The notes beneath the pieces are model-generated. The model was not told where the DNA came from and made no database searches. It was given only the letters and a program-made list of their open reading frames with translations. Below are positions 7,183 through 16,777 of a stretch of DNA of 64,000 nucleotides, in pieces. This stretch comes from an uncultured Clostridia bacterium (GTDB taxonomy: Bacteria > Bacillota > Clostridia > UMGS1883): assembly GCA_947626145.1 (NCBI GenBank), contig CANQRB010000001.1:124001-188000 (forward strand), written 5' to 3'. Both the position numbers and the translations under genes were made by a program. The first letter of the stretch is position 1, and each line of letters starts with the position of its first letter.

Positions 7183-7809
7183 ATGAAAAAGTTTTTCAGC
7201 GGAAAAAGGCTGTGTGTTATTTTAATTATTCTTACTCTTATCGGCGTTTTGGTCGCTGTGCGCAGCTGCACGGATAAGGTCGAGGCCGATTTGACTATCG
7301 CTTATATCGGCGAGGGGTTTTTCAACAGCGACGTGTTTTATCCCGCGTCGGATGAGATAGAAAAGGCTATCGACGACATAAATGGCGACGGTGAGCGGAA
7401 TATCGAGCTTGTGACGATTACCTTCAACAATAATATTACCGCATCTCAGGAGCAGTCTAATATGGCTAAAATGACCTTCGCTATGGGGCAGGGTCAAAGC
7501 AGGCTTTATCTGTTCGACAAAAACTACTGTAATTATTATGCGGATAATGAGATTTTGGCTGACCTTTCCGCCTTTGCCGGTGATAATGAGGTTCTTGTCA
7601 ACGGCGAAGGTAAAGTTTACGGCATTTCCGTCACTGACAATCCTGTGCTTAAGAGACTTGGACTGGACGGCGGCGAGGTCTATGCTTCAATTCGCGCCAT
7701 AACCGAAATGGATTATGTAAACTATAAAAATCCGGGGCCGGAGGAAATGAATAAGGCGGCCGAGGATGTTTTATTGTATATATTAGAGAACAAAAATGAG
7801 GAGATGTAA
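7183..7809 (+). CDS. Membrane-anchored extracytoplasmic protein of unknown function
   Basis: A 208-residue protein with a positively charged N-terminus (MKKFFSGKRL), one hydrophobic helix (about residues 10-26) and an outside domain. There is no lipobox (AVRSC lacks the small residue before Cys), so it is probably a signal-anchored protein. The external part starts DLTIAYIGEGFFNSDVF, somewhat like the first strand of periplasmic binding folds, but I recognise no family. The ATG at 7183 begins about 35 nt after the promoter; upstream in-frame sequence would predate the transcript. yajC follows three bases after its stop, hinting at an envelope operon. Confidence 0.75.
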   Translation: MKKFFSGKRLCVILIILTLIGVLVAVRSCTDKVEADLTIAYIGEGFFNSDVFYPASDEIEKAIDDINGDGERNIELVTITFNNNITASQEQSNMAKMTFAMGQGQSRLYLFDKNYCNYYADNEILADLSAFAGDNEVLVNGEGKVYGISVTDNPVLKRLGLDGGEVYASIRAITEMDYVNYKNPGPEEMNKAAEDVLLYILENKNEEM

Positions 7810-7812
7810 ATT

Positions 7813-8091
7813 ATGGAAAGTTACTCAACTATTGCTTACTATGCCATTATAATTCTCGTGATGGTTGGCCTGTTTTATTTCATGAGCCGCAGCAACAAAA
7901 AGCGTGAGCGCGAGCAGCTGCTTATGCTTGACTCTCTTCAGGTTGGGGACGAGGTTGTTACCATAGGCGGAATAATGGGTAAGATTGCCTCCATTAAGGA
8001 GGACAGCGTGGTTATTGAGAGCGGCGCGGACAAGAACAAGATCCGTTTTGAGAAGAGCGCCATTAAGACCGTTCTCACTGTTCATGAGTAA
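7813..8091 (+). CDS. yajC: Preprotein translocase accessory subunit YajC
   Basis: A 92-residue protein with one N-terminal transmembrane helix (about residues 6-26), then RSNKKREREQLLMLDSLQVGDEVVTIGGIMGKI. That is the classic YajC arrangement with its conserved GDEVVTIGG core. YajC associates with SecDF and the SecYEG channel. No secD or secF follows here, so the gene is detached from the usual yajC-secDF order. It sits directly behind the membrane-anchored unknown and ends before a hairpin. Confidence 0.93.
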   Translation: MESYSTIAYYAIIILVMVGLFYFMSRSNKKREREQLLMLDSLQVGDEVVTIGGIMGKIASIKEDSVVIESGADKNKIRFEKSAIKTVLTVHE

Positions 8092-8097
8092 AATCCA

Positions 8098-8117
8098 GGG
8101 GGCGCTTTGGCGCTCCC
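8098..8117 (+). terminator. Hairpin after yajC
   Basis: An 8-bp stem GGGGGCGC/GCGCTCCC with a TTTG loop, followed by a broken T-rich stretch. A weak terminator candidate. Confidence 0.5.
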
Positions 8118-8140
8118 ATTTACATTTTGGAGGGTAAGTA

Positions 8141-8416
8141 ATGAAGCATATAATTTGCATCAAGCTTTTTGACTCGGCCAAAGCTTCCGAAGTGAGGGAA
8201 AAGCTTCTCTCCATGAAGGGCAGAGTGCCGCAGCTGGATGATATTTGGGTGGGCGTGGACTTTCTTCATTCGGCTCGCTCCTTTGACGTGGTCATGATTG
8301 CCGAACTGAGCGGACGGGATGTTCTTGACGCTTATCAGAACGATCCCTATCACGTAAGCGTTAAGGAATATCTGAAAACCGTGGCCGAAAAAACCATCGC
8401 ATTGGACTGTGACTGA
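8141..8416 (+). CDS. Dabb (stress-responsive alpha/beta-barrel) domain protein
   Basis: A 91-residue protein with the ferredoxin-like Dabb pattern: MKHIICIKLFD first strand, PQLDDIWVGVDF, FDVVMIAELS, and the YQNDPYHVSVKEYL helix whose DPxHxxV signature marks this family. Dabb proteins form small dimeric barrels and are often of unknown role. TTTTGGAGGG precedes the ATG. Its stop lies one base before the proposed ATG of the M20 peptidase, so the two are likely co-translated. Confidence 0.82.
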   Translation: MKHIICIKLFDSAKASEVREKLLSMKGRVPQLDDIWVGVDFLHSARSFDVVMIAELSGRDVLDAYQNDPYHVSVKEYLKTVAEKTIALDCD

Positions 8417-8417
8417 T

Positions 8418-9482
8418 ATGAACACTGAAAAATACGCCGCCCTTCGCCATGAGCTTCATAAAAACGCCGAACTTAGCGGTCACGAGGAAAGAACAATGAA
8501 AATACTCATGGACTTTCTTCGTGAAAACACTGATTGCGAGATTTATCCCATGAACGGTTGGTTTTACGCGGTAAAAATGGGTGGAGAAAAAAAGGTAGCA
8601 TTTCGTGCCGACATGGACGCCTTGCCTATACCCGAGAGTTCATGTTGCCCTTATGCCTCTTTAAACCCGGCCGTCAGCCACCGGTGCGGCCATGACGGAC
8701 ACAGCGCGGCGCTTGCGGCCTTTGCCTGTGAGTGCCGGTCGTCGAACACTGTCTATTTTATATTTCAGCATGCCGAGGAAACCGGCGAAGGTGCCCGTGA
8801 ATGTGCCGGCCTGTTGAAAAAAGAGGGAATAGGGGAGATATACGGCTTCCACAACCTTCCTGGTTACGATCTGAACAAAATTTTGTACAAATATGGTACC
8901 TTTGCCTGTGCAAGCATGGGACTTGAATTATGCTTTAAAGGCAAGAATTCCCATGCGGCTTATCCGGAAAACGGCATAAATCCAGCCTTTGCGATAGCCG
9001 AAATACTTCTTGCCCTTGACGGACTCAGGCGGGATTTTACCGCTATGACGCTCATAACCGTTGTGGGCGTGGAGGTCGGCGGCGAAGCATACGGGACGGC
9101 CGCCGGCGACGGTGTAATACGTCTGACAATTCGTGGAGAATTGGAGGACGAGCTTTTGTCCCTGAAGGAGCGCATACTTGCCCTTTGCCATGAAAAGGCC
9201 GTTAATATGGAGTTTTCGTATGTAATACACGACCCGTTCCCGGAGACACGCAATCATGACGCCTGCGTGGACAGGCTAAAAGTGGCTTGTCCGGACGGGG
9301 AGGAGCTGTCCTCTCCCATGCGGTGGAGTGAGGACTTCGGCTATTACCTGAAAGAAGTTCCCGGCGCATTTTTTGGCATAGGGAGCGGAAAAGACTGCTC
9401 CCAACTCCACACCGGAGATTATGATTTTCCGGACAAAATGATCGAAACGGCGGTCTTGACATTACAAAAGCTTGCAAGGTGA
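8418..9482 (+). CDS. M20-family metallopeptidase / amidohydrolase
   Basis: A 354-residue zinc hydrolase of the M20D type (IAA-amino-acid or N-acetyl-amino-acid deacylase-like). Metal-binding and catalytic motifs are DMDALP, HRCGHDGHSAAL, FQHAEETGEGA and a C-terminal HTGDYDFP. The central dimerisation domain spans about residues 170-280 and begins LCFKGKNSHAAYPENG. It removes an acyl group from an N-acyl amino acid or dipeptide; the substrate is uncertain. An in-frame GTG at 8409 overlapping the Dabb stop is an alternative start. It lies in a Dabb-M20-MATE run. Confidence 0.88.
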   Translation: MNTEKYAALRHELHKNAELSGHEERTMKILMDFLRENTDCEIYPMNGWFYAVKMGGEKKVAFRADMDALPIPESSCCPYASLNPAVSHRCGHDGHSAALAAFACECRSSNTVYFIFQHAEETGEGARECAGLLKKEGIGEIYGFHNLPGYDLNKILYKYGTFACASMGLELCFKGKNSHAAYPENGINPAFAIAEILLALDGLRRDFTAMTLITVVGVEVGGEAYGTAAGDGVIRLTIRGELEDELLSLKERILALCHEKAVNMEFSYVIHDPFPETRNHDACVDRLKVACPDGEELSSPMRWSEDFGYYLKEVPGAFFGIGSGKDCSQLHTGDYDFPDKMIETAVLTLQKLAR

Positions 9483-9486
9483 TAAT

Positions 9487-10842
9487 TTGAAAGGCGATAA
9501 CTCAAATCAACTGGCTATTATGCCTATACCAAGGCTCATCGTTATGCTGGCCATACCAACCATGATTACCATGATGGTCACGGCGATTTATAACATGGCC
9601 GACACCTTTTTTGTGTCACAGCTCGGTACAAGCGCCTCAGGCGCGATCGGTGTAGTTTTTTCCCTTATGGCCATAATTCAGGCGGTGGGCTTCACCATAG
9701 GAATGGGCAGCGGAACCACGATTTCAAGGCTTTTAGGTGAGGGCAACAAAGCTTCCGCCAACGGTATTGCTTCCGGCGGCTTCTTCTTTGCCCTTATTAT
9801 GGGCATCATTCTGATGATACCCGGACTTGTGCTTGTGCGGCCGCTCATGTATCTGCTTGGCTCAACGGACACTATTTTGCCCTATGCCACGGACTACGCC
9901 AGATACATAATTCTTGCCGCACCGCTAATGATAACCACGTTTTTTATGAACAATGTTCTCCGCTTTGAGGGAAAGGCAAGGCTGGCCCTCATTGGAATGG
10001 TGAGCGGCGGGCTGCTTAATATGGGCCTTGATCCGCTGTTCATCTTCGGTTTCGGCATGGGTACTGCCGGTGCGGGACTTGCGACAGCGCTTAGCCAATG
10101 CGTAAGCTTTGGTATTTTGCTCGCCCTTTTTATGACCGGACATTCAGAATTGAAAATATCACCGAAACTTGTGGCAAAGAACGTCAAAGCGTACGTCACT
10201 ATTTTGAAAAACGGCGCGCCGTCTTTTATGCGCCAGGGCCTTGGCAGCATAGCCACCGCTATGCTCAACTCGGCAGCCCGTCCATACGGAGATCCTGCAA
10301 TTGCCGCCATGGGAATAGTGGGGAAGATATTTATGCTTATTTTTTCCTGCGTTATCGGCTTTGGCCAGGGCTTTCAGCCTGTGGCGGGCTACAATTACGG
10401 CGCCGGAAACCGTGAGCGGGTTCGACAGGCGGTACTGTTCTTTTTCAAGGTGGGCACTGTCATAATGACCGCGCTGGCGGCTCTGGGATTTATATTTGCG
10501 CCCCGAATCATTCCCGCATTTATAAAGGACGGTGACAAGGCCACGGAGCTTTTGACGGTTGAGATAGGGGTAAGGGCTTTACGCTATCAGTGTTTAGCCA
10601 TGCCGTTTATGCCTATCGGCACGGTTTGCAACATGACGTTTCAGTCCACCGGTCAGGCGGCCTCGGCGACATTTCTGGCAATGTGCAGGCAGGGAGTGTT
10701 TTTTCTGCCCTTGATATTTATATTGCCACGCATAATAGGTCTGCCGGGCGTGGAACTGTCCCAGCCGATAGCCGACTTTTGTACCGCTGTCACGGCTATA
10801 CCTTTTGGAATTGTCTTTTTAAAGAAGTACTGCGCAAAATAG
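9487..10842 (+). CDS. MATE-family efflux transporter
   Basis: A 451-residue polytopic membrane protein with 12 predicted helices and MATE signatures: an N-terminal PIPRLIVMLAIPTMITMMV, YNMADTFFVSQLG, and GFGQGFQPVAGYNYGA in the second half. MATE proteins export cationic drugs or metabolites using Na+ or H+ gradients. Start choice is uncertain: TTG at 9487 lies behind AAGGTGAT, while TTG at 9472 would overlap the M20 gene. It is the last gene of the run that begins at 7183 or 8141. Confidence 0.93.
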   Translation: MKGDNSNQLAIMPIPRLIVMLAIPTMITMMVTAIYNMADTFFVSQLGTSASGAIGVVFSLMAIIQAVGFTIGMGSGTTISRLLGEGNKASANGIASGGFFFALIMGIILMIPGLVLVRPLMYLLGSTDTILPYATDYARYIILAAPLMITTFFMNNVLRFEGKARLALIGMVSGGLLNMGLDPLFIFGFGMGTAGAGLATALSQCVSFGILLALFMTGHSELKISPKLVAKNVKAYVTILKNGAPSFMRQGLGSIATAMLNSAARPYGDPAIAAMGIVGKIFMLIFSCVIGFGQGFQPVAGYNYGAGNRERVRQAVLFFFKVGTVIMTALAALGFIFAPRIIPAFIKDGDKATELLTVEIGVRALRYQCLAMPFMPIGTVCNMTFQSTGQAASATFLAMCRQGVFFLPLIFILPRIIGLPGVELSQPIADFCTAVTAIPFGIVFLKKYCAK

Positions 10843-10851
10843 CGGTTCATT

Positions 10852-10928
10852 TATATAGCGTAAATCTATATAGCGTAAGTCGGGGAAGAAAATACAGGTA
10901 ATTCAACAAAATAAAAATTTTGTTGAAT
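10852..10928. repeat. Short direct repeat and perfect inverted repeat before the Xer-like gene
   Basis: TATATAGCGTAA occurs twice, at 10852-10863 and 10867-10878 (15-bp period). A perfect 12-bp inverted repeat, ATTCAACAAAAT with its complement, lies at 10901-10912 and 10917-10928 around AAAA. There is no T-tract, so an operator or an mRNA hairpin is as likely as a terminator. Confidence 0.6.
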
Positions 10929-10957
10929 AGAGAAGAGGAAAATAAGGGGGAAGAGCC

Positions 10958-11944
10958 ATGTCTGCGCCGTATCAGGATATGCCTCAGACCATACGGAATT
11001 TTTTCAGTTATATGTCCAATATAAAAGGAAAATCCGACAAAACCGTTCATGAGTATTATTACGACCTGCGTACTTTTTTCCGGTTTATGAAATGTTCACG
11101 CGGTCTGGCGGATTTTGAAAATTTTGATGAATTGGATTGCTCTGATATTTCAGATGACTTTATCCGCTCAATTACATTGGATGATATTTATGAGTTTCTC
11201 ACTTATGCCAACCGTGTACGCGACAACGGCCCAATAGCACGTGCCAGAAAGGTTTCCTGCCTTAAGAGCTGCTTCAACTATCTGTCCACCAAGGCCCGTG
11301 TACTTGACGTCAACATTACCAAGGAGCTTGAGGCGCCCAAGCAGCCCGAGCGTCTGCCTGCATATCTCACTCTTGACGAAAGTAAACGTCTGCTGGACGC
11401 TGTGGACGGAGAATTTAAGGTTCGGGACTACTGCATGATAACACTGTTTCTGAACTGCGGCATGAGACTTAGCGAATTGGTAGGAATTAACGTCAATGAT
11501 GTAAAGGGCGACCGATTGACAGTTGTTGGAAAGGGAAATAAGCAGCGTACCGTATATTTGAATAAATCCTGCGTTGACGCCATCAATGATTATCTTGCTG
11601 TCCGGCCAAAGGATAACCTTAAAGACCGGAGCGCCTTGTTCCTTAGTAAGCAAAAATCCAGAATTTCCGCCAATATGGTATATAAAATGGTACAAAAAAA
11701 TCTCCTTCGCGCGGGTCTGGATCCGGAAAAATACTCCCCGCACAAGCTGAGGCATACGGCGGCCACACTTATGTATAAGTACGGCAACGTGGACGTTCGG
11801 GCCTTACAGGAAATTCTGGGGCATGAGCAGCTTTCCACCACACAGATATATACCCATGTGGATGAGGAGGAACTTCGTGACGCCATTGACCGCAACCCTC
11901 TTGCGGATTTTCGCCCAAATTCAGACAAAAATGAGGATTTGTAA
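10958..11944 (+). CDS. Tyrosine recombinase, XerC/XerD-like
   Basis: A 328-residue tyrosine recombinase. The N-terminal SAM-like core-binding domain spans about residues 1-125, then the catalytic domain: Arg in CGMRLSELVGIN, HKLRHTAATLMY (His-x-x-Arg), and LGHEQLSTTQIYTHV (His and nucleophilic Tyr). Length and motifs fit chromosomal Xer recombinases that resolve dimers at dif, and no phage genes flank it. No dif site is obvious nearby. The AAGGGGGAAGAGCC leader contains the ribosome site. purA follows behind its own promoter. Confidence 0.88.
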   Translation: MSAPYQDMPQTIRNFFSYMSNIKGKSDKTVHEYYYDLRTFFRFMKCSRGLADFENFDELDCSDISDDFIRSITLDDIYEFLTYANRVRDNGPIARARKVSCLKSCFNYLSTKARVLDVNITKELEAPKQPERLPAYLTLDESKRLLDAVDGEFKVRDYCMITLFLNCGMRLSELVGINVNDVKGDRLTVVGKGNKQRTVYLNKSCVDAINDYLAVRPKDNLKDRSALFLSKQKSRISANMVYKMVQKNLLRAGLDPEKYSPHKLRHTAATLMYKYGNVDVRALQEILGHEQLSTTQIYTHVDEEELRDAIDRNPLADFRPNSDKNEDL

Positions 11945-11961
11945 AAAAATTAAATTTACTG

Positions 11962-13310
<1,349 letters not shown>

Positions 13311-13337
13311 GGGTAATATTTTAGCCGGGGTGAGAGC

Positions 13338-13889
13338 ATGAAGCTGAGATATGGCAAGGCTCTTATCGAGCCCGATACCGGGAGGAACCGTCAGGCATAC
13401 GGCCGCCGGAAGCCCCCTTTGTTAAAGTGTGCCTGCCCCGGCTGTCAAAATTTCTTCCGCAGTGTCAAGCCATATATAAACGAGCTGACGGCCATGCTTG
13501 CCCCATTGGGTATTCTTTGGTCTAAGCCGGACAAAATCGAGGTCGCCGGCACGGAAAATGACGAGTTAAATTACAGAGTGGTCTATACCTTTTGGGGTAA
13601 GGCCTCTCTGCCCCGTCCCTGGTTGACAGCCGAAAAAAACGGAACAGGAGCGATAAGGCTCAGAAATCCCGATTCGGTATATGTTTTCAGCGACAGAATA
13701 AGCTTCGTGTTTTCGCTGCTTAAGAGCGGACGCCTGCGCTTGGAGCTTTCGATCCGGCTGCCATGGGTTATGGAAACCATCAACTGCATATACTCCGAGC
13801 CGCCTGAAAAGTTGGAGAAACCTCTCCCCTCTCGGGCGGTCAGGCTATGGAGGACAGGCAAATACATATATAAACAGCTCAAACATTAG
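13338..13889 (+). CDS. Hypothetical protein, 183 aa, with a CxCPGC motif
   Basis: No family recognised. The protein is basic and soluble. It contains LKCACPGCQNFFRSVKPYI near residues 29-47, which looks like a zinc knuckle or a short redox motif, followed by an alpha/beta segment with VVYTFWGKASLPRPW. There is no signal peptide or membrane helix. The GGGGTGAG site precedes the ATG. It follows purA by 27 bp and could share its transcript. The dispersed repeat begins 15 bp after its stop and probably contains its terminator. Confidence 0.7.
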   Translation: MKLRYGKALIEPDTGRNRQAYGRRKPPLLKCACPGCQNFFRSVKPYINELTAMLAPLGILWSKPDKIEVAGTENDELNYRVVYTFWGKASLPRPWLTAEKNGTGAIRLRNPDSVYVFSDRISFVFSLLKSGRLRLELSIRLPWVMETINCIYSEPPEKLEKPLPSRAVRLWRTGKYIYKQLKH

Positions 13890-13903
13890 GTGGCTGTAAA
13901 ATT

Positions 13904-14070
13904 TGTGAATTGATGTGGAAAAACCGCCTTTTTACGAAAAAAGACGGTTTTTCTTTGTATTTTATGCCCTTGAACTTCAAACGAAAATCACCTCTCGGCG
14001 GCAGGGGCCGCCTGCGCGGTCTGATTTTCGTCCGTTCTGCACGATTTTTTGGGACAGCCCCTGTGCCGCC
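13904..14070 (+). repeat. Dispersed intergenic repeat, copy 1
   Basis: Closely matches 36449-36651 in the same orientation. It begins with a hairpin made of AAAAACCG...CGGTTTTT arms, continues with the shared stretch TTATGCCCTTGAAC, then a second dyad of CGAAAATCA and TGATTTTCG enclosing GC-rich stems, and ends GACAGCCCC(T/C)GTGCC. Copy 1 is about 36 bp shorter because of a deletion in the apical part. Both copies lie just after a plus-strand stop codon. Confidence 0.85.
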
Positions 14071-14156
14071 ATTTTTTTACAGCCCCCCATTTAACAAAAC
14101 AGCGGATAATGTCATATTATGCACTATGAACAAGTAAAAAGGATAGTGAATAAGCT

Positions 14157-14378
14157 GTGACCTTGTCAATGGCGCCTTTGGGCTCTGTATGCACTGTGAC
14201 GGGAATTGGCGGCGAGGAGTTTATGCGGCGGAGGCTGACGGATCTCGGTATGGCGGAAGGAGCCTCTGTCACTCCCCTATTCTCCGGTTTGGGCGGAGGA
14301 ATAAGGGCTTATAGCCTGCGTGGTGTGGTGATTGCCCTCCGAGACTCAGATGCCGGTCTGATAACCGTTGATCTCTGA
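14157..14378 (+). CDS. FeoA-domain protein
   Basis: A 73-residue FeoA-like SH3 domain: APLGSVCTVTGIGG, then RRRLTDLGMAEGASVTPLF with the family's LxDLG(M/I)xxG signature. FeoA binds the FeoB ferrous-iron permease, but feoB is not in the window, so this is a stand-alone copy. The GTG at 14157 follows AAAAAGGATAG; TTG at 14163 is an alternative. It lies between the dispersed repeat and tRNA-Gln. Confidence 0.82.
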   Translation: MTLSMAPLGSVCTVTGIGGEEFMRRRLTDLGMAEGASVTPLFSGLGGGIRAYSLRGVVIALRDSDAGLITVDL

Positions 14379-14439
14379 TGCGGCGGCTTTGCCGCCCTTG
14401 TATTTCCGGAAAAAAGTTGAAGTTTTTTTCAAAAAAGCC

Positions 14440-14468
14440 TTGACAAAAGCGGGAAGTTGTATTATAAT
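14440..14468 (+). promoter_or_regulatory. Promoter of tRNA-Gln
   Basis: TTGACA (14440-14445), 17 bp, TATAAT (14463-14468), 18 bp upstream of the mature tRNA. Confidence 0.88.
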
Positions 14469-14485
14469 ATTAGTGTTGTGAGTGA

Positions 14486-14559
14486 TGCCGAATTGTGTAA
14501 GGGTAGCACGACAGACTCTGACTCTGTTTGTGAGGGTTCGAATCCTTCTTCGGCAACCA
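14486..14559 (+). tRNA. tRNA-Gln (anticodon CTG)
   Basis: The acceptor stem TGCCGAA/TTCGGCA is perfect. The D-arm GTG/CAC contains AGGGTAG. The anticodon stem ACAGA/TCTGT encloses loop CTCTGAC with CTG at positions 34-36. The T-arm has GGTTCGAATCC. The discriminator is A and CCA is encoded. A 74-nt cloverleaf with a weak first pair (T-A), typical of glutamine tRNAs. Confidence 0.95.
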
Positions 14560-14568
14560 GTTGTAATG

Positions 14569-14598
14569 CGTCGAAAACCTCGTGTTTTCGGCGTTTTT
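14569..14598 (+). terminator. Terminator of tRNA-Gln
   Basis: CGTCGAAAAC/GTTTTCGGCG stem with CTCGT loop followed by TTTTT. Confidence 0.85.
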
Positions 14599-14686
14599 GC
14601 TTGATTGAAAATTTCGGCTCTATCCTGTGTAATCAATAGATTTTCTAACAAATCTGTAAAATTTTTAATTTTATTCAAAAAAGCGC

Positions 14687-14715
14687 TTGGATTTTAGGCT
14701 CACGTATGCTATAAT
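14687..14715 (+). promoter_or_regulatory. Promoter of the SWIM-WYL group
   Basis: TTGGAT (14687-14692), 17 bp, TATAAT (14710-14715). A 5' leader of about 130 nt precedes the ATG at 14851; no clear structure was seen in it. Confidence 0.65.
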
Positions 14716-14850
14716 ACAATCATAAGCCAAAAAAGCCCCGAGGCGCAGCCACTGCTTATGGTTCCATCAAAAATATTCACAGTCCGTTTTTACACCCACT
14801 GGATATGCTACAATAATTACAGTAAGGATATTCATTTCGGAGGTGTAATT

Positions 14851-15666
14851 ATGAAAAAGTTTTCTTTTGGTTTTGACAAAAAAGCAAAGGACTATTCAAC
14901 CGAGCCATTATCACCGAAAACAGAGGTCATGCCTAAGAGGTCGCTTGTGGATATATATTTCCCTGACAGGGACAGGACATGGACATATTACAACGACCGT
15001 TTTGACCTGCAAAAGGGAGACATTGTGTATGTCGAAGGCAAATTGGAGGGCAAGCAGGGTCACGTTGTAAATGTCGGCTACTCGTTTAAAATCAAACTCT
15101 CGGACTACAAGCGCGTCATATCTGTTGTGGATACCAAGGTCAGCGGCGACTTTTATATGGCCTATTCACATTTGGTAACTTTTGACCGCGGCGCCCTGCC
15201 GTACGAAAAAGTCCTCCCGTGGTTCAAAGCGCCTCGCAGCGCGGAAGGCGAAGAAGAAGAATATGTCACCGGCGGCGAGGGGGATAAGTTCCCTCTTGAC
15301 GATTTATCGAAAATGAGTATAACCAAAGAAATTGCTGAACGTGGATTTAATTATTATGACTCAAGTCGGGTTGTGTATATCTCGTTCGACAAAACTCACG
15401 GCAGGGCAATCGTCAAGGGTAGTGAGACCTACGAGATAGAGTTTGAATACCTTGACGGAGAAATATGTAATCTTATATGCTCCTGCTATTGCAGCGGCTG
15501 CTGCAAGCACGAGTATGCCGCAATGCTCCAGCTGAAAGAAACACTCAAAAAAATCAATGAAAGCTATGCATCGGAGTATCATGATTATTTTGCGGCGATT
15601 TATGAAGGCTCGTTTTTATCATACGCAGTAAACGGCCGAAGGACAGGGAAAATATCCCTCAATTAA
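14851..15666 (+). CDS. SWIM zinc-finger domain protein
   Basis: A 271-residue protein. A C-terminal SWIM-type zinc finger is visible as ICSCYCSGCCKHEYAAML (about residues 210-227; the CxC...CxH pattern with extra cysteines). The N-terminal half includes VDIYFPDRDRTWTYYNDRF and a beta-rich segment without a family I can name. SWIM domains bind DNA or protein, often near SNF2 helicases, none of which is present here. CGGAGGTG supports the ATG. A WYL regulator follows 69 bp downstream, so it may be part of a regulator-controlled unit. Confidence 0.78.
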   Translation: MKKFSFGFDKKAKDYSTEPLSPKTEVMPKRSLVDIYFPDRDRTWTYYNDRFDLQKGDIVYVEGKLEGKQGHVVNVGYSFKIKLSDYKRVISVVDTKVSGDFYMAYSHLVTFDRGALPYEKVLPWFKAPRSAEGEEEEYVTGGEGDKFPLDDLSKMSITKEIAERGFNYYDSSRVVYISFDKTHGRAIVKGSETYEIEFEYLDGEICNLICSCYCSGCCKHEYAAMLQLKETLKKINESYASEYHDYFAAIYEGSFLSYAVNGRRTGKISLN

Positions 15667-15735
15667 GATTACGCCGGCAATCCGTTCTGGAACGCTGTGC
15701 GACACTTCAATTCCGTAAAAGGCGGTGGATAGATA

Positions 15736-16737
15736 ATGAAAATGTCAAATCAGAAATTGAAGCTGCTGTATTTGCTGAAAATTCTGCTGGAACAGACCGA
15801 CGACGAACATACCATAACCGTGCCTCAAATGATACAGGAGCTTTCAAAATACGGCATATCGGCCGAGCGCAAGAGCGTTTATGACGATTTGGAATATCTT
15901 AAGCTCTTTGGAATTGACATTTGTACCCGAAAATCCAAAACAACGGATTACTTTGTCGCGAGCCGTGATTTTGAACTGCCGGAGCTGAAGCTGCTTGTGG
16001 ACAGCGTTCAATCCTCGAAGTTTATAACCCACAAAAAGAGTTTTGAGCTTATCGGAAAAATCGAGACATTGACAAGCAAACACAACGCAAAAAAGCTTCA
16101 AAGACAGGTTTTCGTTACAAACAGGGTGAAGACGTTCAACGAGCAGATATATTACAATGTGGACAAAATCCACGAGGCTATAGCCGAAAACAAACAGATC
16201 ACATTTAAGTATTTTGATATTGATATAAACAAAAAACGGATATATCGCAAGAACGGCGAATTGTATACCGAATCTCCGGTGTCACTGACATGGGACGATG
16301 AAAACTACTATCTCATTACATACAAAGAAAAATACAACAGCTGCACCCACTACCGCGTAGACAAAATGGAGCACATCGAAATAAGCGATATTGAAAGAAT
16401 ATTGCCGGAAAAGCCCTTTGATCTGTCCGAATATGCCAAGACAATGTTCCAAATGTATAACGGAAAAGAGCTTGAAGTGACTGTCAAGTTTGCAAACGAG
16501 TTGATAGGCGTAGTATATGACCGTTTCGGAATGAATGTGCCCATAGTAAAGTGCGACTCGGAACATTTTATATGCAAGGTAAAAGTCGCGGTAAGTCCGC
16601 ATTTTCTGGCGTGGATAATCACCTTTGGCAATAAGGCGCACATTCTCGGGCCGGATCAGGTCGTAGAGCAGCTGCGTGACCTGCTTGAAAAGGCGAACGC
16701 ATATTATGCGGATAATGCCCAATCAAGCGAGGCGTGA
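15736..16737 (+). CDS. WYL-domain transcriptional regulator
   Basis: A 333-residue regulator. The N-terminal winged helix spans about residues 5-65 (LLYLLKILLEQTDDEHTITV, then the recognition region SAERKSVYDDLEYL). The WYL domain follows at about 140-225 (IAENKQITFKYFDI, DDENYYLITYKEKYNSCTHY, RVDKME), with a C-terminal WCX-like extension. WYL proteins sense nucleic-acid or nucleotide ligands and often act as repressors, including in defence islands. No defence genes flank it, so the neighbouring SWIM and MBL genes are the likeliest targets. Confidence 0.9.
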   Translation: MKMSNQKLKLLYLLKILLEQTDDEHTITVPQMIQELSKYGISAERKSVYDDLEYLKLFGIDICTRKSKTTDYFVASRDFELPELKLLVDSVQSSKFITHKKSFELIGKIETLTSKHNAKKLQRQVFVTNRVKTFNEQIYYNVDKIHEAIAENKQITFKYFDIDINKKRIYRKNGELYTESPVSLTWDDENYYLITYKEKYNSCTHYRVDKMEHIEISDIERILPEKPFDLSEYAKTMFQMYNGKELEVTVKFANELIGVVYDRFGMNVPIVKCDSEHFICKVKVAVSPHFLAWIITFGNKAHILGPDQVVEQLRDLLEKANAYYADNAQSSEA

Positions 16738-16777
16738 ACGCAGGCTTAAAACCTATATATGATCGGAGGGAATCACC

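Noticed and set aside
10958-11944. Xer-like recombinase as part of an integrated prophage or integron
   Set aside because: No phage genes, attC-like repeats or tRNA junction flank it. It fits a chromosomal Xer protein.
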